DNA of 64,000 nucleotides from Gemmatimonadaceae bacterium (GTDB lineage Bacteria > Gemmatimonadota > Gemmatimonadetes > Gemmatimonadales > Gemmatimonadaceae): the NCBI GenBank assembly GCA_020846935.1, contig JADLCY010000006.1, forward strand, positions 124,001-188,000, given 5' to 3'. The translations under genes and the position numbers were made by a program. Positions 1 to 8,892 of this stretch are shown one piece after another. The first letter of the stretch is position 1. Every line of letters starts with the position of its first letter. Under the pieces are notes generated by a model, which was not told the origin of the DNA, did no database searches, and was given only the letters and a program-made list of their open reading frames with translations.

Positions 1-1424
1 GGGTGGGCCTCCACCGCTCCACTGGTGCCGCCTCGCACGTCGAGTACCCAGTCGCCAAACGCGCCCTCGCGTGTGTCGAACCCGGTCGTTGCGCGCGGCG
101 TGCCGGGCTGGCACACGGTCGTACCGCCCAGCCGCGCGCCGCACACCTGGTATGCGATGTCGTGTGTCGCGCTGACGTGGTCTGCCTCAGCGATCGGCAG
201 GCGGGATGCGGTGAAGGAGCGACCACCATCCTCGGTGAGCGCGGTGCCGCGGTCGCCGGCCAAGGCAAGGCGCGCGGAGTTCTTTGGATCGATCCAGAGG
301 TCGCGAACGCCGCCCCGCTGGCCGGCGCCAACAGCCGTGAATGTGCGGCCACCGTCGTCGGACCGACGCAGCTCCATGCCCAGCACATAGACACGTTCAC
401 GCTCCTGGGGATCGGCCTCGACGCGCCCGCTCTCGATCGCGCGCGGATCCAGAGCCGACTCGCTGCTCGTGCGTCGCCACGTGGCCCCACCGTCGTCCGA
501 AGCGAAGACGCCACCCGAGTCCGCGTCGACGATCGCATACACGCGATTGCCATCCACCGGCGAGACCGAAATGCCGATACGGCCGATGACACCGCGCGGG
601 AATCCGGGATTACGCGTGAGTTCCGTCCAGGAGTCGCCGGCATCCACCGACTTGAAGAGTCCGGAACCACCCCCGCGCGAGGCCTGTGACCACGGCCGCC
701 GCGCCGCCTGCCACATGGCGGCATACACCACGCCCGGCTTCCCGGCATCGATCGCAATGTCCACTGCACCCACCGAGTCGCCGCGGTAGAGCACCTTGTC
801 CCAGGTGCGGCCGGCGTCGAGCGTCCGATACACTCCGCGTGCCGGATGTCGTTCCCACGGCCGACCAAATGCCGCGACCCACGCCATCGCGCCGTTCTTC
901 GGATGCACGCGAATGCGGGCGATGGACTGCGTTTCCGTGAGACCCTGGTGTACCCACGTGCGGCCGCCATCAATCGACCGATAGATCCCATCGCCCAGCT
1001 GCAGGTCACCGGCCAGACCGGCCTCACCCATCCCGATGTAGATCGTATCCGGATGCGACGGCGCCACCGCGATCGCGCCCACGGCTGCGCTACGCAACTG
1101 CCCATCGGTCAGCGGTCGCCACGTCGTACCGCCGTCCACGGACTTCCACACGCCGCCGCCGAGTGCGCCCATCACGTATTCTCGCGGGCGCTGCGCGCTC
1201 CCGGACACTGCCATGGAGCGCCCTCCGCCGTTCGGCCCGATGTTCCGATAGGCGAGAGCAGCAAACGCGGAGGGCGGCGGCAGCGGCAGCGGAGTCGCCC
1301 GCTGCGGTTGAGTCGCGCCGGCCGGCGGTCGCGGCGGTGTGGCCTGGCCAGCGCCCTGCGAAGGCGGCACGGCACCCAGCAAACCGAGGAGCAGACCGCG
1401 GGTCCATCCGCGAAGCGCGATCAT
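1..1424 (-). CDS. Exported BNR/VPS10-type beta-propeller protein (C-terminus outside window)
   Basis: The reading frame is open from an ATG at 1424 leftwards to the window edge, giving 474 residues without a stop. An N-terminal signal-like segment (GLLLGLLGAV) is followed by a Pro-rich linker. From about residue 60 there are repeated BNR/Asp-box type motifs: KSVDGGTTW, RSIDGGRTW, RTLDAGRTW, KSVDAGDSW, ASDDGGATW and RSDDGGRTF. These are the signature of multi-bladed propellers of the sialidase/VPS10/YCF48 kind. Family members are often called exo-alpha-sialidase or glycosyl hydrolase, but the repeats alone do not show enzymatic activity. It probably acts in the periplasm or on the cell surface. 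Relatives in this group are usually around 1000 residues, so roughly half may be missing. It is divergent from the aminotransferase at 1566, and the 141 bp between them must carry both promoters. Confidence 0.85.
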   Translation of the reverse strand, partial: MIALRGWTRGLLLGLLGAVPPSQGAGQATPPRPPAGATQPQRATPLPLPPPSAFAALAYRNIGPNGGGRSMAVSGSAQRPREYVMGALGGGVWKSVDGGTTWRPLTDGQLRSAAVGAIAVAPSHPDTIYIGMGEAGLAGDLQLGDGIYRSIDGGRTWVHQGLTETQSIARIRVHPKNGAMAWVAAFGRPWERHPARGVYRTLDAGRTWDKVLYRGDSVGAVDIAIDAGKPGVVYAAMWQAARRPWSQASRGGGSGLFKSVDAGDSWTELTRNPGFPRGVIGRIGISVSPVDGNRVYAIVDADSGGVFASDDGGATWRRTSSESALDPRAIESGRVEADPQERERVYVLGMELRRSDDGGRTFTAVGAGQRGGVRDLWIDPKNSARLALAGDRGTALTEDGGRSFTASRLPIAEADHVSATHDIAYQVCGARLGGTTVCQPGTPRATTGFDTREGAFGDWVLDVRGGTSGAVEAH

Positions 1425-1565
1425 GACAGGACGTCGTTGAAGAGGCTGGAGCGAGCGTCGGGAACGTTACGAATCGACACGCGCGCCCGGAATGCCGATT
1501 TTCGCGCTGGCCCCGAGGCGGCCACCCGCCCATCTTGCGCTCCCCCTCGCGCCAACCTGCGGTCC

Positions 1566-2942
1566 ATGTCGATCGTCGACGATCTCGAGCGCCAGCTCTC
1601 CACCACCTACGCCCTCCGCACGCCGTCCTCGCGCGCCCTCCATGAGCGTGCGCAGCGGGTCATGCCCGGCGGGGATACGCGCACGGGGACGTTCTACCCG
1701 CCGCACCCGACGTTCATGGACAGGGGCGAGGGACCGGAACTCGTCGACGTGGATGGCAATCGCTACGTGGACTTCCTCGGCAACTACACCTCGCTGATCC
1801 ACGGACACGCTGAGCCGCGCATCGCGGCTGCCATCGCCGAACAGGCGAGGGTGGGAACCGCACTCGGGTATCCGAGCGAGCAGCAGGTCGCGCTCGCCGA
1901 AGCCATCACGGAACGCGTGCCATCCGTCGAGCGCCTGCGGTTCTGCAACAGCGGCACGGAGGCCGTAATGCAGGCGATCCGGTGCGCGCGCGCGAGCACC
2001 GGACGGCGGATGATCGTGAAGGTCGAGGGGAGCTACCATGGTGCGTACGATGTCGCGCAGGTCAGCGTGGCTCCGGGGATTCACGCGCCGCCGTACCCTA
2101 CGGGTGTTCCCGAAGGGCCTGGCGTGTCCACCGGAATCCTGGCCGAGGTGCTCGTGGTGCCGTTCAACGACCTCGCGATGCTGGAGTGGATTCTCGGTCG
2201 CTACGCACGGGATATCGCCGCGGTGCTCGTTGAGCCCGTCGTGACGATGGCGGGGCTCATCGTCCCTGACGCCGGCTACCTCGAGGGTGTGGTCGAGGCC
2301 GCGCATGCCGTGGGCGCGCTCGTCATCTTCGACGAGATCGTCACGTTCCGGCTTTCCATCGGAGGGGTGCAGGGCATTCTTGATCTGGCACCGGATCTCA
2401 CGACGCTGGGCAAGGTGATCGGTGGTGGGTTGTCTGTGGGGGCCTTTGGCGGACGCGCTGAGGTGATGGCGCTGTTCGATCCGCGGGTCGCGGGCACCAT
2501 CTCGCATAGCGGCACATTCAACGGGAACAACGCGTCCATGGCGGCCGGCCTTGCGGCGCTCGCGAACTACGGGCCCGACGAGGTTGTCCGTCTGGACCAA
2601 CTGGGCGCGCGCATGCGGCGCGGGCTGCAACGCGAGATCGACGATCGGGGCGTCCTCGCGCACGTGCAGGGCGTCGGCTCGCTTGCACACATCCACTACT
2701 GCGCAGGTCCGGTTCGCTCGTATCGCGATGCATTGCGAACGCCGCGCGCCGCCGTGCGGCTCACGCACCTCGGGCTGCTGGTGCGCGGCTACCTGGTCGC
2801 GCCGCGCAACCTGCTTGCGGTGAATACGGCCATGACCGCCGCCGAGGTCGACGGCCTCTGCGCGGCGTTTGGTGAGGTGCTGGACGTGGGTCGCGACGTC
2901 TTTCCTCGCGTGGGAGTGGGCGTCGAGATGGCGACACCGTAG
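1566..2942 (+). CDS. Class III PLP aminotransferase, glutamate-1-semialdehyde aminomutase-like
   Basis: The protein has 458 residues from the ATG at 1566; the frame is open further upstream but that part only shadows the divergent gene. It carries the class III aminotransferase signature: the phosphate-binding NSGTEA (128-133), FDE (255-257) whose Asp contacts the PLP pyridine nitrogen, and the Schiff-base lysine K283 in LGKVIGGGLSVGAFGG. The order and spacing match the glutamate-1-semialdehyde 2,1-aminomutase (HemL) branch. HemL itself normally acts next to other tetrapyrrole genes, and none are here, so this could equally be one of the many HemL-like aminotransferases or racemases of unknown substrate. 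The gene stands alone, with nearly 300 bp before the next gene, in which I see no feature. Confidence 0.88.
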   Translation: MSIVDDLERQLSTTYALRTPSSRALHERAQRVMPGGDTRTGTFYPPHPTFMDRGEGPELVDVDGNRYVDFLGNYTSLIHGHAEPRIAAAIAEQARVGTALGYPSEQQVALAEAITERVPSVERLRFCNSGTEAVMQAIRCARASTGRRMIVKVEGSYHGAYDVAQVSVAPGIHAPPYPTGVPEGPGVSTGILAEVLVVPFNDLAMLEWILGRYARDIAAVLVEPVVTMAGLIVPDAGYLEGVVEAAHAVGALVIFDEIVTFRLSIGGVQGILDLAPDLTTLGKVIGGGLSVGAFGGRAEVMALFDPRVAGTISHSGTFNGNNASMAAGLAALANYGPDEVVRLDQLGARMRRGLQREIDDRGVLAHVQGVGSLAHIHYCAGPVRSYRDALRTPRAAVRLTHLGLLVRGYLVAPRNLLAVNTAMTAAEVDGLCAAFGEVLDVGRDVFPRVGVGVEMATP

Positions 2943-3240
2943 CGGTCGAGCGGTCAGGAGTACCCGGTTCAAGCGTGCCTGGCGTCTTCGGAGCGCTGAG
3001 GTTCTGAAGCTGACACCGCACTCGGCGTTCGCAGTCTGGGAGGGTTCGCGCTGCGCTCCCGACCGCACGGCGGAGCATGCATTCGCGCTCGGTCCCCGCT
3101 ATTCACCAGTCGGCCCGCGAGAGATGCGGACGCTCGCTGCCCGACCAGCTTTCTTGAGCACATCTTTCCCGAAGCCAGGCGCGTTCTCCAGGAACCCACG
3201 GTGCGCCCGAGTCGACCACCGCCCGACGAAGGTATCCGCG

Positions 3241-3879
3241 ATGACCCTGCCTCCTTCTGGTTCCGGCCTCCGCCTGCTCGCCGGCGCGCTGTTCGCGGTG
3301 CTTGCGCTTTCGGCCGCGCGGTCAAGCGCGCCGGCGACCGAAACGGCAATCTTCTCTGCCGGATGCTACTGGACGGTCGAGGCCGTATTCGAGCACGTGC
3401 GTGGCGTGACCCTGGTGGAGGCCGGGATCACCGGCCGCGACGTCGTCATGTCGGCCTACCAGCGCAATACCACGAAGACGACGGGAGCGGCCGAAGCGGT
3501 GCGAGTGTCGTGGGATCCCCGGCGCGTGAGTTACGAGGAGCTGCTGACGGTGTTCTTCAGAGCGGCGCACGACCCCACGAGCGTGAACCGACAGGGTCCC
3601 GACGTCGGATCGCGGTATCGCTCGGTGCTGTGGGTGGCGGACGATGCGCAGCGACGAGCGGCGCTGGAGGCCATTGCGCGGATCGAGTCGTCCAGAGCCT
3701 TTCCGTCTCCGGTCGCAACGCAGGTAGCGACCGCCGGGACGTTTCACCTCGTACCCGAAGACCAGCAGGATTTTGTCGAGAAGAACCCGACACACCCGTA
3801 TGTCGTAACGTGGGATCGGCCGCGGATCGCCCGGTTCAGGACGTCGCTGCCCGCGCTGTTCCGCGAAGGGGCACAATGA
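3241..3879 (+). CDS. Exported, divergent MsrA-like peptide methionine sulfoxide reductase
   Basis: The protein has 212 residues from ATG 3241 and begins with a hydrophobic signal segment (LRLLAGALFAVLALSA). It matches the MsrA fold: GCYWTVEAVFEHVRGV corresponds to the family's GCFWG-E catalytic cysteine motif, followed by AEAVRVSWDP, a DPTSVNRQGPDVGSRYRS segment and a C-terminal HPYV. MsrA reduces methionine-S-sulfoxide in proteins using a thioredoxin-type reductant. Differences from typical MsrA are visible: the Gly-rich GYxGG stretch is replaced, and TGHAE is TGAAE. Activity is therefore probable but not certain. It likely acts outside the cytoplasm. Its stop codon overlaps the start of the histidine kinase by 4 bases (ATGA), so the two are translationally coupled and probably serve one function. 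Confidence 0.82.
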   Translation: MTLPPSGSGLRLLAGALFAVLALSAARSSAPATETAIFSAGCYWTVEAVFEHVRGVTLVEAGITGRDVVMSAYQRNTTKTTGAAEAVRVSWDPRRVSYEELLTVFFRAAHDPTSVNRQGPDVGSRYRSVLWVADDAQRRAALEAIARIESSRAFPSPVATQVATAGTFHLVPEDQQDFVEKNPTHPYVVTWDRPRIARFRTSLPALFREGAQ

Positions 3880-5075
3880 GCATCGAGTTGCCTGACGAGG
3901 CATCGGACGAAGTCTTCGATGCCGACGAGGCGCTCAAGCAGAAGGTGCCGTTCTGGCGGGCCTTCGGTGTGTCAGTCTTCGCCTTTCTCGGCGTCGGCGT
4001 GCTCGAGGCCATCGTCGACTGGTCCACCTCCCGCCTCGGCGATGCGCCCCGCAACGTTGGCACCGTCCTTCGCGCCCAGGTGCCGTGGTGGTTCCTGTGG
4101 ATCCTGTTTGCACCCGCGGTGCTCGCCCTGGCTCGGCGCTATCGGTTTGACGGCCCGCGCTGGCCCCGCAGTGCGGTCATTCACGCGAGCATCGGCGCGA
4201 TCATCTCCCTGTCGCACTCCAGCGCCTACGCGGCGCTGGCCAACACGCTGCTCGGCGCAGCGATCGCGCCGACACCACTGGCGCAGGTGCGGATCGTGCT
4301 CGGCCGATTCCTGTTCATGGACCTCATGACGTATATGGCGGCGATCGGCGCGTACTGGTCCTACGAATACTTCCGCCATTTTCGGAGTTCGGCGCTCGCC
4401 GCGGCGCGCATGGAGGCGCAGGCCGCCAGGCTCCAACTGCGCCTTGCGGACGCCCGCATTCATGCCCTGCGCATGGAGCTGAATCCGCATTTCCTTTTCA
4501 ATGCACTCAACTCCGTGGCGGGGCTCGTGCGCCGTCGCGAGCCTGAAGGTGCCGTCGACATGCTGGCTCGGCTCGGCGAGCTGCTGCGCGTCACGCTCAA
4601 CCGCGACATGCCGCCGGAGGTGACGCTCGCCGAGGAACTCGCGTTGCTTCGCCGGTTCCTCGACATCGAGCTGGTGCGCTTCGGTGACCGCCTGCGCGTC
4701 GTGTGGGACATCGACGCCGAGACGTACGATGCGTTCGTGCCGCCGCTCATTCTGCAGCCACTCGTGGAGAACGCGCTCCGACACGGCATCGCGCGGAGGT
4801 CCGGGGCGGGGCTGCTGCACGTGTCGGCCCGCAAGGTCGGATTGCAGCTCGAACTGGCGGTGCGCGACACGGGCGAGGGGATCATGCCCCGCACAACGCG
4901 GCCCGAGCGTCAGGGCATTGGTCTCTCCAACACGCGAGCTCGCCTTGAAGAGCTGTACGGCGCCGAGGTGTCATCGGTGGACCTGGCCAACGCGGCTGGC
5001 GGTGGAGCGCGCGCCCGCGTGTATCTCCCCTTCCACCTGAGTCGTGGGCAGAGCCACGCGGCCGCCGGTGCGTGA
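3876..5075 (+). CDS. LytS/YehU-type sensor histidine kinase
   Basis: This 399-residue membrane kinase starts at the ATG overlapping the MsrA-like stop. Four hydrophobic segments lie in about residues 25-165. They are followed by a short coiled linker and the His_kinase domain: LNPHFLFNALN contains the phospho-accepting His of the LytS family, LVENALRHG is the N-box, and GEGI and GIGLSNTRARL form the ATP-binding glycine boxes. No periplasmic sensor domain is evident, so sensing is likely within the membrane or through a partner. The response regulator gene overlaps its 3' end, making a classic LytS/LytTR pair. Linkage to an exported methionine sulfoxide reductase suggests that it senses or responds to envelope oxidation; that is inference. 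Confidence 0.93.
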   Translation: MSIELPDEASDEVFDADEALKQKVPFWRAFGVSVFAFLGVGVLEAIVDWSTSRLGDAPRNVGTVLRAQVPWWFLWILFAPAVLALARRYRFDGPRWPRSAVIHASIGAIISLSHSSAYAALANTLLGAAIAPTPLAQVRIVLGRFLFMDLMTYMAAIGAYWSYEYFRHFRSSALAAARMEAQAARLQLRLADARIHALRMELNPHFLFNALNSVAGLVRRREPEGAVDMLARLGELLRVTLNRDMPPEVTLAEELALLRRFLDIELVRFGDRLRVVWDIDAETYDAFVPPLILQPLVENALRHGIARRSGAGLLHVSARKVGLQLELAVRDTGEGIMPRTTRPERQGIGLSNTRARLEELYGAEVSSVDLANAAGGGARARVYLPFHLSRGQSHAAAGA

Positions 5076-5913
5076 CCCCGCGCGCCCGCAGGTGCTCGTC
5101 GTCGACGACGAACCGCTCGCGCGGGATTGTATCCGCCTTGCCCTCGCCGCTCGCGGGGACGTGGAGATCGTGGGCGAGTGCGCCGACGGCACGGAGGCGG
5201 TGAAGGCCATCCGGAGTCTTGCGCCGGACATGGTATTCCTCGATGTGCAGATGCCGGAACTCGACGGGTTTGGCGTCATCGCCGAGGTCGGCCCCTCGGA
5301 CATGCCGCCGGTGGTGTTCGTGACGGCCTTTGACGCCCACGCGCTGCGAGCGTTCGAGGTTCATGCGCTCGACTACGTGCTCAAGCCGTTCGACGATGAG
5401 CGGTTGCTTGCCGCCTTTGATCACGCGCTCCTGCGATCGCGTGAACGGCGTGACGGCGCGCTCGGACGCCAACTCGCGGATCTTGTTCGGGGCTGGGAAG
5501 GCACTGGTGGAGCCATGGTGCGTAGGGAGGGAGCCCCTGATGCACCCGTCGAAGGGCCGCCCGCGTCGGCCGCGCGCAAACCGGCGTTTGTGAGCCGCTT
5601 CACCGTGCGGACCGACACTGGTGCGCAGTTCGTTGCCGCGGCGTCCGTCGACTGGATCGAGGCAGAAGGGAACTACGTCGTCCTTCGTGTGGGCGAACAG
5701 CGACATCGAGTGCGCGGGACGCTGCGTGACGTGGCGGCACGGCTCGACCCTCGAATGTTCGTGCGCATCCATCGATCCACGATCGTCAACATCGATCGCA
5801 TTCGCGAGCTGCAGCCCTGGTTCGGTGGCGACTACATCGCGATCCTCCGCAGCGGGGCCAAGCTCAAGGTCAGTCGTCGCCACGTGGCGCAGCTCCTGCG
5901 ACCCATGGCCTGA
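5068..5913 (+). CDS. LytTR-family response regulator
   Basis: The protein has 281 residues from the GTG at 5068, overlapping the kinase stop by 8 bases; a GTG at 5044 is an alternative start. The receiver domain (about residues 8-125) has the acidic pair in VLVVDDE, the phospho-acceptor Asp in MVFLDVQMPELDG and the conserved Lys in DYVLKPF. After a Pro/Ala-rich linker, the C-terminal LytTR DNA-binding domain (about 175-281) shows VDWIEAEGNYV, RIHRSTIVN and LKVSRRH. LytTR regulators bind tandem imperfect repeats upstream of their targets; I did not identify such repeats here. Its partner kinase is the gene directly upstream. Confidence 0.95.
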   Translation: MRDPARPQVLVVDDEPLARDCIRLALAARGDVEIVGECADGTEAVKAIRSLAPDMVFLDVQMPELDGFGVIAEVGPSDMPPVVFVTAFDAHALRAFEVHALDYVLKPFDDERLLAAFDHALLRSRERRDGALGRQLADLVRGWEGTGGAMVRREGAPDAPVEGPPASAARKPAFVSRFTVRTDTGAQFVAAASVDWIEAEGNYVVLRVGEQRHRVRGTLRDVAARLDPRMFVRIHRSTIVNIDRIRELQPWFGGDYIAILRSGAKLKVSRRHVAQLLRPMA

Positions 5914-6025
5914 CGTCGGGCAGGTGCTGCGGTCGTTTCGTCGATCGCTGCGCGCACGTGCGGCCTCGACCTGATCGCGCGTGTCGCGATAGACTACGGA
6001 GCCGCCGCCTTGCGCGTCGGCTTCC

Positions 6026-6631
6026 ATGCCCTCGCTCCCGATCGCACCCCGGCTCCCCGCGACGATCCCTCGACGTCGGTCGCGCACACGTCGCCTCATC
6101 GGGACGTGGGGGCTGCGCGCCTTCGGTTGGCGCATCGTCGGGGACGTGCCGGACGCGCCACGTCTCGTGCTCATCGTGGCGCCGCACACGTCGAACTGGG
6201 ACTTCGTGATCGGATTCCTCGGCTATCTCGCGCTGGAACTCGACACGACGTGGTTCGGCAAACACACCCTCTTCCGGTGGCCGCTGGGTCCACTGTTCCG
6301 CCACTTCGGTGGGATTCCGATCGAGCGCGGTCGTTCGGCAAACGTCGTCGATGCGTATGTGGAGGAGTTCCGGCGGCGCGATCACATGCTCCTCGCCCTG
6401 GCGCCCGAAGGCACGCGACGGCGCGTGACGGAGTGGAAGTCGGGCTTCTATCACATCGCCAGCGGGGCCGGCGCGCTCATCCTGCCCGTGGCGCTCGATT
6501 ACTCCGCACGGCTGATCCGCATCTTCCCGTCGCTGCGGCCCGGCGGCGACATCGCCCGCGACATGGAGCATCTCCGTCGCCACTTTACTGCCTCGATGGC
6601 GCGCGACCCTTCAGCCTACGACGATCGATAG
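6026..6631 (+). CDS. PlsC-like 1-acylglycerol-3-phosphate acyltransferase family protein
   Basis: This 201-residue protein carries the glycerolipid acyltransferase motifs in order: block I HTSNWD (the HX4D catalytic pair, about residue 55), a GGIPIER block III (about 95-101), and the block IV-like PEGTR (about 131-135). Such enzymes transfer acyl groups to lysophosphatidate or related lipids at the inner face of the cytoplasmic membrane. It is shorter than PlsC (about 240 residues) and lacks a clear N-terminal membrane helix, as in the small 'PlsC-like' group whose substrates are often unknown. The start at 6026 is the first ATG of the frame; the next gene begins after the riboswitch. Confidence 0.85.
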   Translation: MPSLPIAPRLPATIPRRRSRTRRLIGTWGLRAFGWRIVGDVPDAPRLVLIVAPHTSNWDFVIGFLGYLALELDTTWFGKHTLFRWPLGPLFRHFGGIPIERGRSANVVDAYVEEFRRRDHMLLALAPEGTRRRVTEWKSGFYHIASGAGALILPVALDYSARLIRIFPSLRPGGDIARDMEHLRRHFTASMARDPSAYDDR

Positions 6632-6715
6632 CCGCGATGGCCGCGCGATCGGGGCTCTGGCAGTCCGCGTGGGACAACCCCTTTGCCCACGACCCGACGC
6701 CTGCGCTATCCTTCC

Positions 6716-6802
6716 CGGTGACCGGGGTGCCTGCGCCGCTGGTGCGCGCTGGCTGAGAAACACCCGCTGAACCTGATCCGGTTCGTACCGGCGTAGGGAG
6801 TC
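6716..6802 (+). promoter_or_regulatory. TPP (THI-box) riboswitch
   Basis: All the invariant parts of the thiamine pyrophosphate aptamer are present in order: GGGGTGCC at 6724-6731, a variable P3 arm, GGCTGAGA at about 6751-6758, ACCCG, then GAACCTGATCCGG with a short P5 arm and GCGTAGGGAG at 6791-6800. The closing P1 helix looks short (GAC with GTC). The GGGAG at 6796-6800 is both the 3' conserved strand of the aptamer and the only good Shine-Dalgarno for the ATG at 6808, seven bases away. TPP binding could therefore block translation directly. No separate expression-platform terminator is visible before the gene. Confidence 0.95.
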
Positions 6803-6807
6803 CAACG

Positions 6808-8889
6808 ATGTTTGATGGTCCCATGGCGCGCGCGTCGCGTCCGGGCGCGTGCGTGACGCTCGCGGCCCTGCTCCTCCTTCATCCGCTCCGCCTCGCCGCG
6901 CAGGCCGACAGCGCTGGCGCCTCCCGCGATTCGACGCGGACGATTGAGCGAGTTCTCGTCACCGCCTTTCGGGCATCGGCGCTCGCGCCGATCGCCGAGA
7001 CCACCGTGCCCCGGAGCACGATCACTCGCCGCCAGTTCGGGCAGGACGTTCCGCTCCTCCTCGTTGGTGCCGTCCCTTCGATCACCGCGCACACCGAGAC
7101 AGGCACCAACTGGGGATACAGCTATCTCCGGCTGCGTGGCATGGATCAGACGCGCATCAACATCACGATCGACGGCGTGCCGTTGAACGATATGGAGGAC
7201 CAGGTCCTCTATTTCGCCAACATCGCCGACCTCATGTCCAGCGTGCAGAGTGTCCAGGTTCAGCGTGGGGTCGGCACGAGCTCCGCAGGCACGGCATCGT
7301 TTGCTGGTTCGGTGAACTTCGAGACCGTGCCGGTCGGTCGGCGCGACGCGGAGGGCGAGCTCCAGCTCCAGGTGGGGTCGTTCGGCTCGCGACGCGTCAG
7401 TGCGTCGTTCCGCGGGGGAATCCCCGGGACCCGCCTCTCCGTGTACGGGCGCGCCGGTGCGGTCACGACCAACGGATACCGCGACCACAGCGGAGTTCGC
7501 GGAGGCTCGGCGTTCGTCGGCGCCGGGTGGTTCGGCGACCGCGATGTACTCAAGCTCACGACGCTGGTTGGCGTGCTGCGGGACACCTTGTCGTACACCG
7601 GTGCCACGCTCGAAGAGTTGCAGACGAACCGGCGGTTCAACCCGCTCGATCCGTCGGAGCGTGACGCTTTTGCCCAGCAGATGGTTGCCCTGTCCTACAC
7701 GCGCCTTTTCGGCGCCGCCACGTCGTTCACGACCACGGCCTATCGCAATTCGGCGGCCGGCAGCTACGACTACCTGGCCGCACCGGATCGCTATCGCTTC
7801 AACCTCGATCACTGGTGGTACGGGGTGACCAGCGCGGTTAACCACGCCGTCGGCGACTGGAGGTTCAACCTCGGCGTCAATGGAAACACCTATGCGCGCG
7901 ATCATCGGGGCTACCTCGAGCCATCCACGACGCTCTATGAGAACACCGGGCACAAGCAGGACGTGAGCCTCTTTGGCAAGGCGTCGCTCGCGGCAGGCCC
8001 GCTCCGGTGGTTCGGGGACGTGCAGGTGCGCCACACCCGATTCCGGTACACGCCCGACGCGGCCGCGGGCATCGGTGAACGCGCCATGGACTGGACGTTT
8101 CTCAACCCGAAGATCGGCGTGACGGTACCTCTCCGCGCAGGCATCACGGCGTTTGCTTCTGTCGGTCGCACCGCCCGTGAGCCGGCGCGCAGCGATCTCC
8201 TGGCCGGGGACGACGACCTCAATGCGGGCAACGTCGAAGACTACGGAGACTTCGGCCGCGTGCGTCCGGAGTCCGTTCGCGACCTCGAGCTGGGCGTGTC
8301 GGTGGCACGTTCACGCTGGGACCTGTCGGTGAACCTCTACGACATGAACTTTCGCAACGACATCGCGCGCATCGGTGCTCCGACGGCGTCGGGTTCGGTG
8401 CTGCGGCGCAACGTTGGCGCGAGCTATCGACGCGGCATCGAGGTCGACGCTCGGTGGCAGCCGATCGAACGGCTGGCGCTCGGCGGCAATGCGACGTGGA
8501 GCACCAACCGGATTCGCGCCTTCACGGACTCCTCGCGCGGCGTCCCGGTGGTGCGGCGCAACGTGGAACCCCTGCTGACGCCGCGACTGCTCACCACCCA
8601 GCGTGCGGACCTCACGGTCACGAAGTCGCTGCTTGCCTCGATCGAGGGCCGTTATCAGTCGAGGGCGTTTCTCGACAACACCGGCAGCGTGGATCGTGTG
8701 CTTCCGGCGTACTACCAGCTCGATGCCGCGGTGCGCGTCGTGCGGGCGCGCTACGCGCTCACCGTGCGTGCGGTGAACCTCGCCAACAACGATCAGTTCG
8801 GGAGCGGGTCGGTGTCGTCGTCGGGGACCGTGCGGTACTTCGTGCTTCCGGCGCGCTCGCTCTTCGCGACCTTCGACGTCGCGTTCTGA
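6808..8889 (+). CDS. TonB-dependent outer-membrane receptor under TPP riboswitch control
   Basis: The protein has 693 residues; a second ATG at 6823 begins a cleaner signal peptide (MARASRPGACVTLAALLLL). After it comes a TonB-box-like region, the plug domain (SYLRLRGMDQTRINITIDGVPLN and VQVQRGVGTSSAGTASFAGSVN, about residues 45-175) and a long beta-barrel ending in the terminal aromatic residue expected of outer-membrane proteins (SLFATFDVAF). No N-terminal carboxypeptidase-like domain is present, unlike SusC proteins. Such receptors pull scarce ligands across the outer membrane using TonB energy. The riboswitch directly upstream makes thiamine or a thiamine precursor the likely ligand. No inner-membrane thiamine transporter lies next to it. 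It converges on the zinc-ribbon gene with only 3 bp between stops. Confidence 0.95.
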   Translation: MFDGPMARASRPGACVTLAALLLLHPLRLAAQADSAGASRDSTRTIERVLVTAFRASALAPIAETTVPRSTITRRQFGQDVPLLLVGAVPSITAHTETGTNWGYSYLRLRGMDQTRINITIDGVPLNDMEDQVLYFANIADLMSSVQSVQVQRGVGTSSAGTASFAGSVNFETVPVGRRDAEGELQLQVGSFGSRRVSASFRGGIPGTRLSVYGRAGAVTTNGYRDHSGVRGGSAFVGAGWFGDRDVLKLTTLVGVLRDTLSYTGATLEELQTNRRFNPLDPSERDAFAQQMVALSYTRLFGAATSFTTTAYRNSAAGSYDYLAAPDRYRFNLDHWWYGVTSAVNHAVGDWRFNLGVNGNTYARDHRGYLEPSTTLYENTGHKQDVSLFGKASLAAGPLRWFGDVQVRHTRFRYTPDAAAGIGERAMDWTFLNPKIGVTVPLRAGITAFASVGRTAREPARSDLLAGDDDLNAGNVEDYGDFGRVRPESVRDLELGVSVARSRWDLSVNLYDMNFRNDIARIGAPTASGSVLRRNVGASYRRGIEVDARWQPIERLALGGNATWSTNRIRAFTDSSRGVPVVRRNVEPLLTPRLLTTQRADLTVTKSLLASIEGRYQSRAFLDNTGSVDRVLPAYYQLDAAVRVVRARYALTVRAVNLANNDQFGSGSVSSSGTVRYFVLPARSLFATFDVAF

Positions 8890-8892
8890 CGT

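Noticed and set aside
846-1565. N-terminal 240 codons of the long rightward frame ending at 2942
   Set aside because: They overlap the BNR-repeat gene on the other strand, and the aminotransferase fold begins right at the ATG at 1566.
1467-3068. Long leftward frame opposite the aminotransferase
   Set aside because: High-GC shadow frame with His/Arg-rich content and no domains; the rightward gene has all catalytic motifs.
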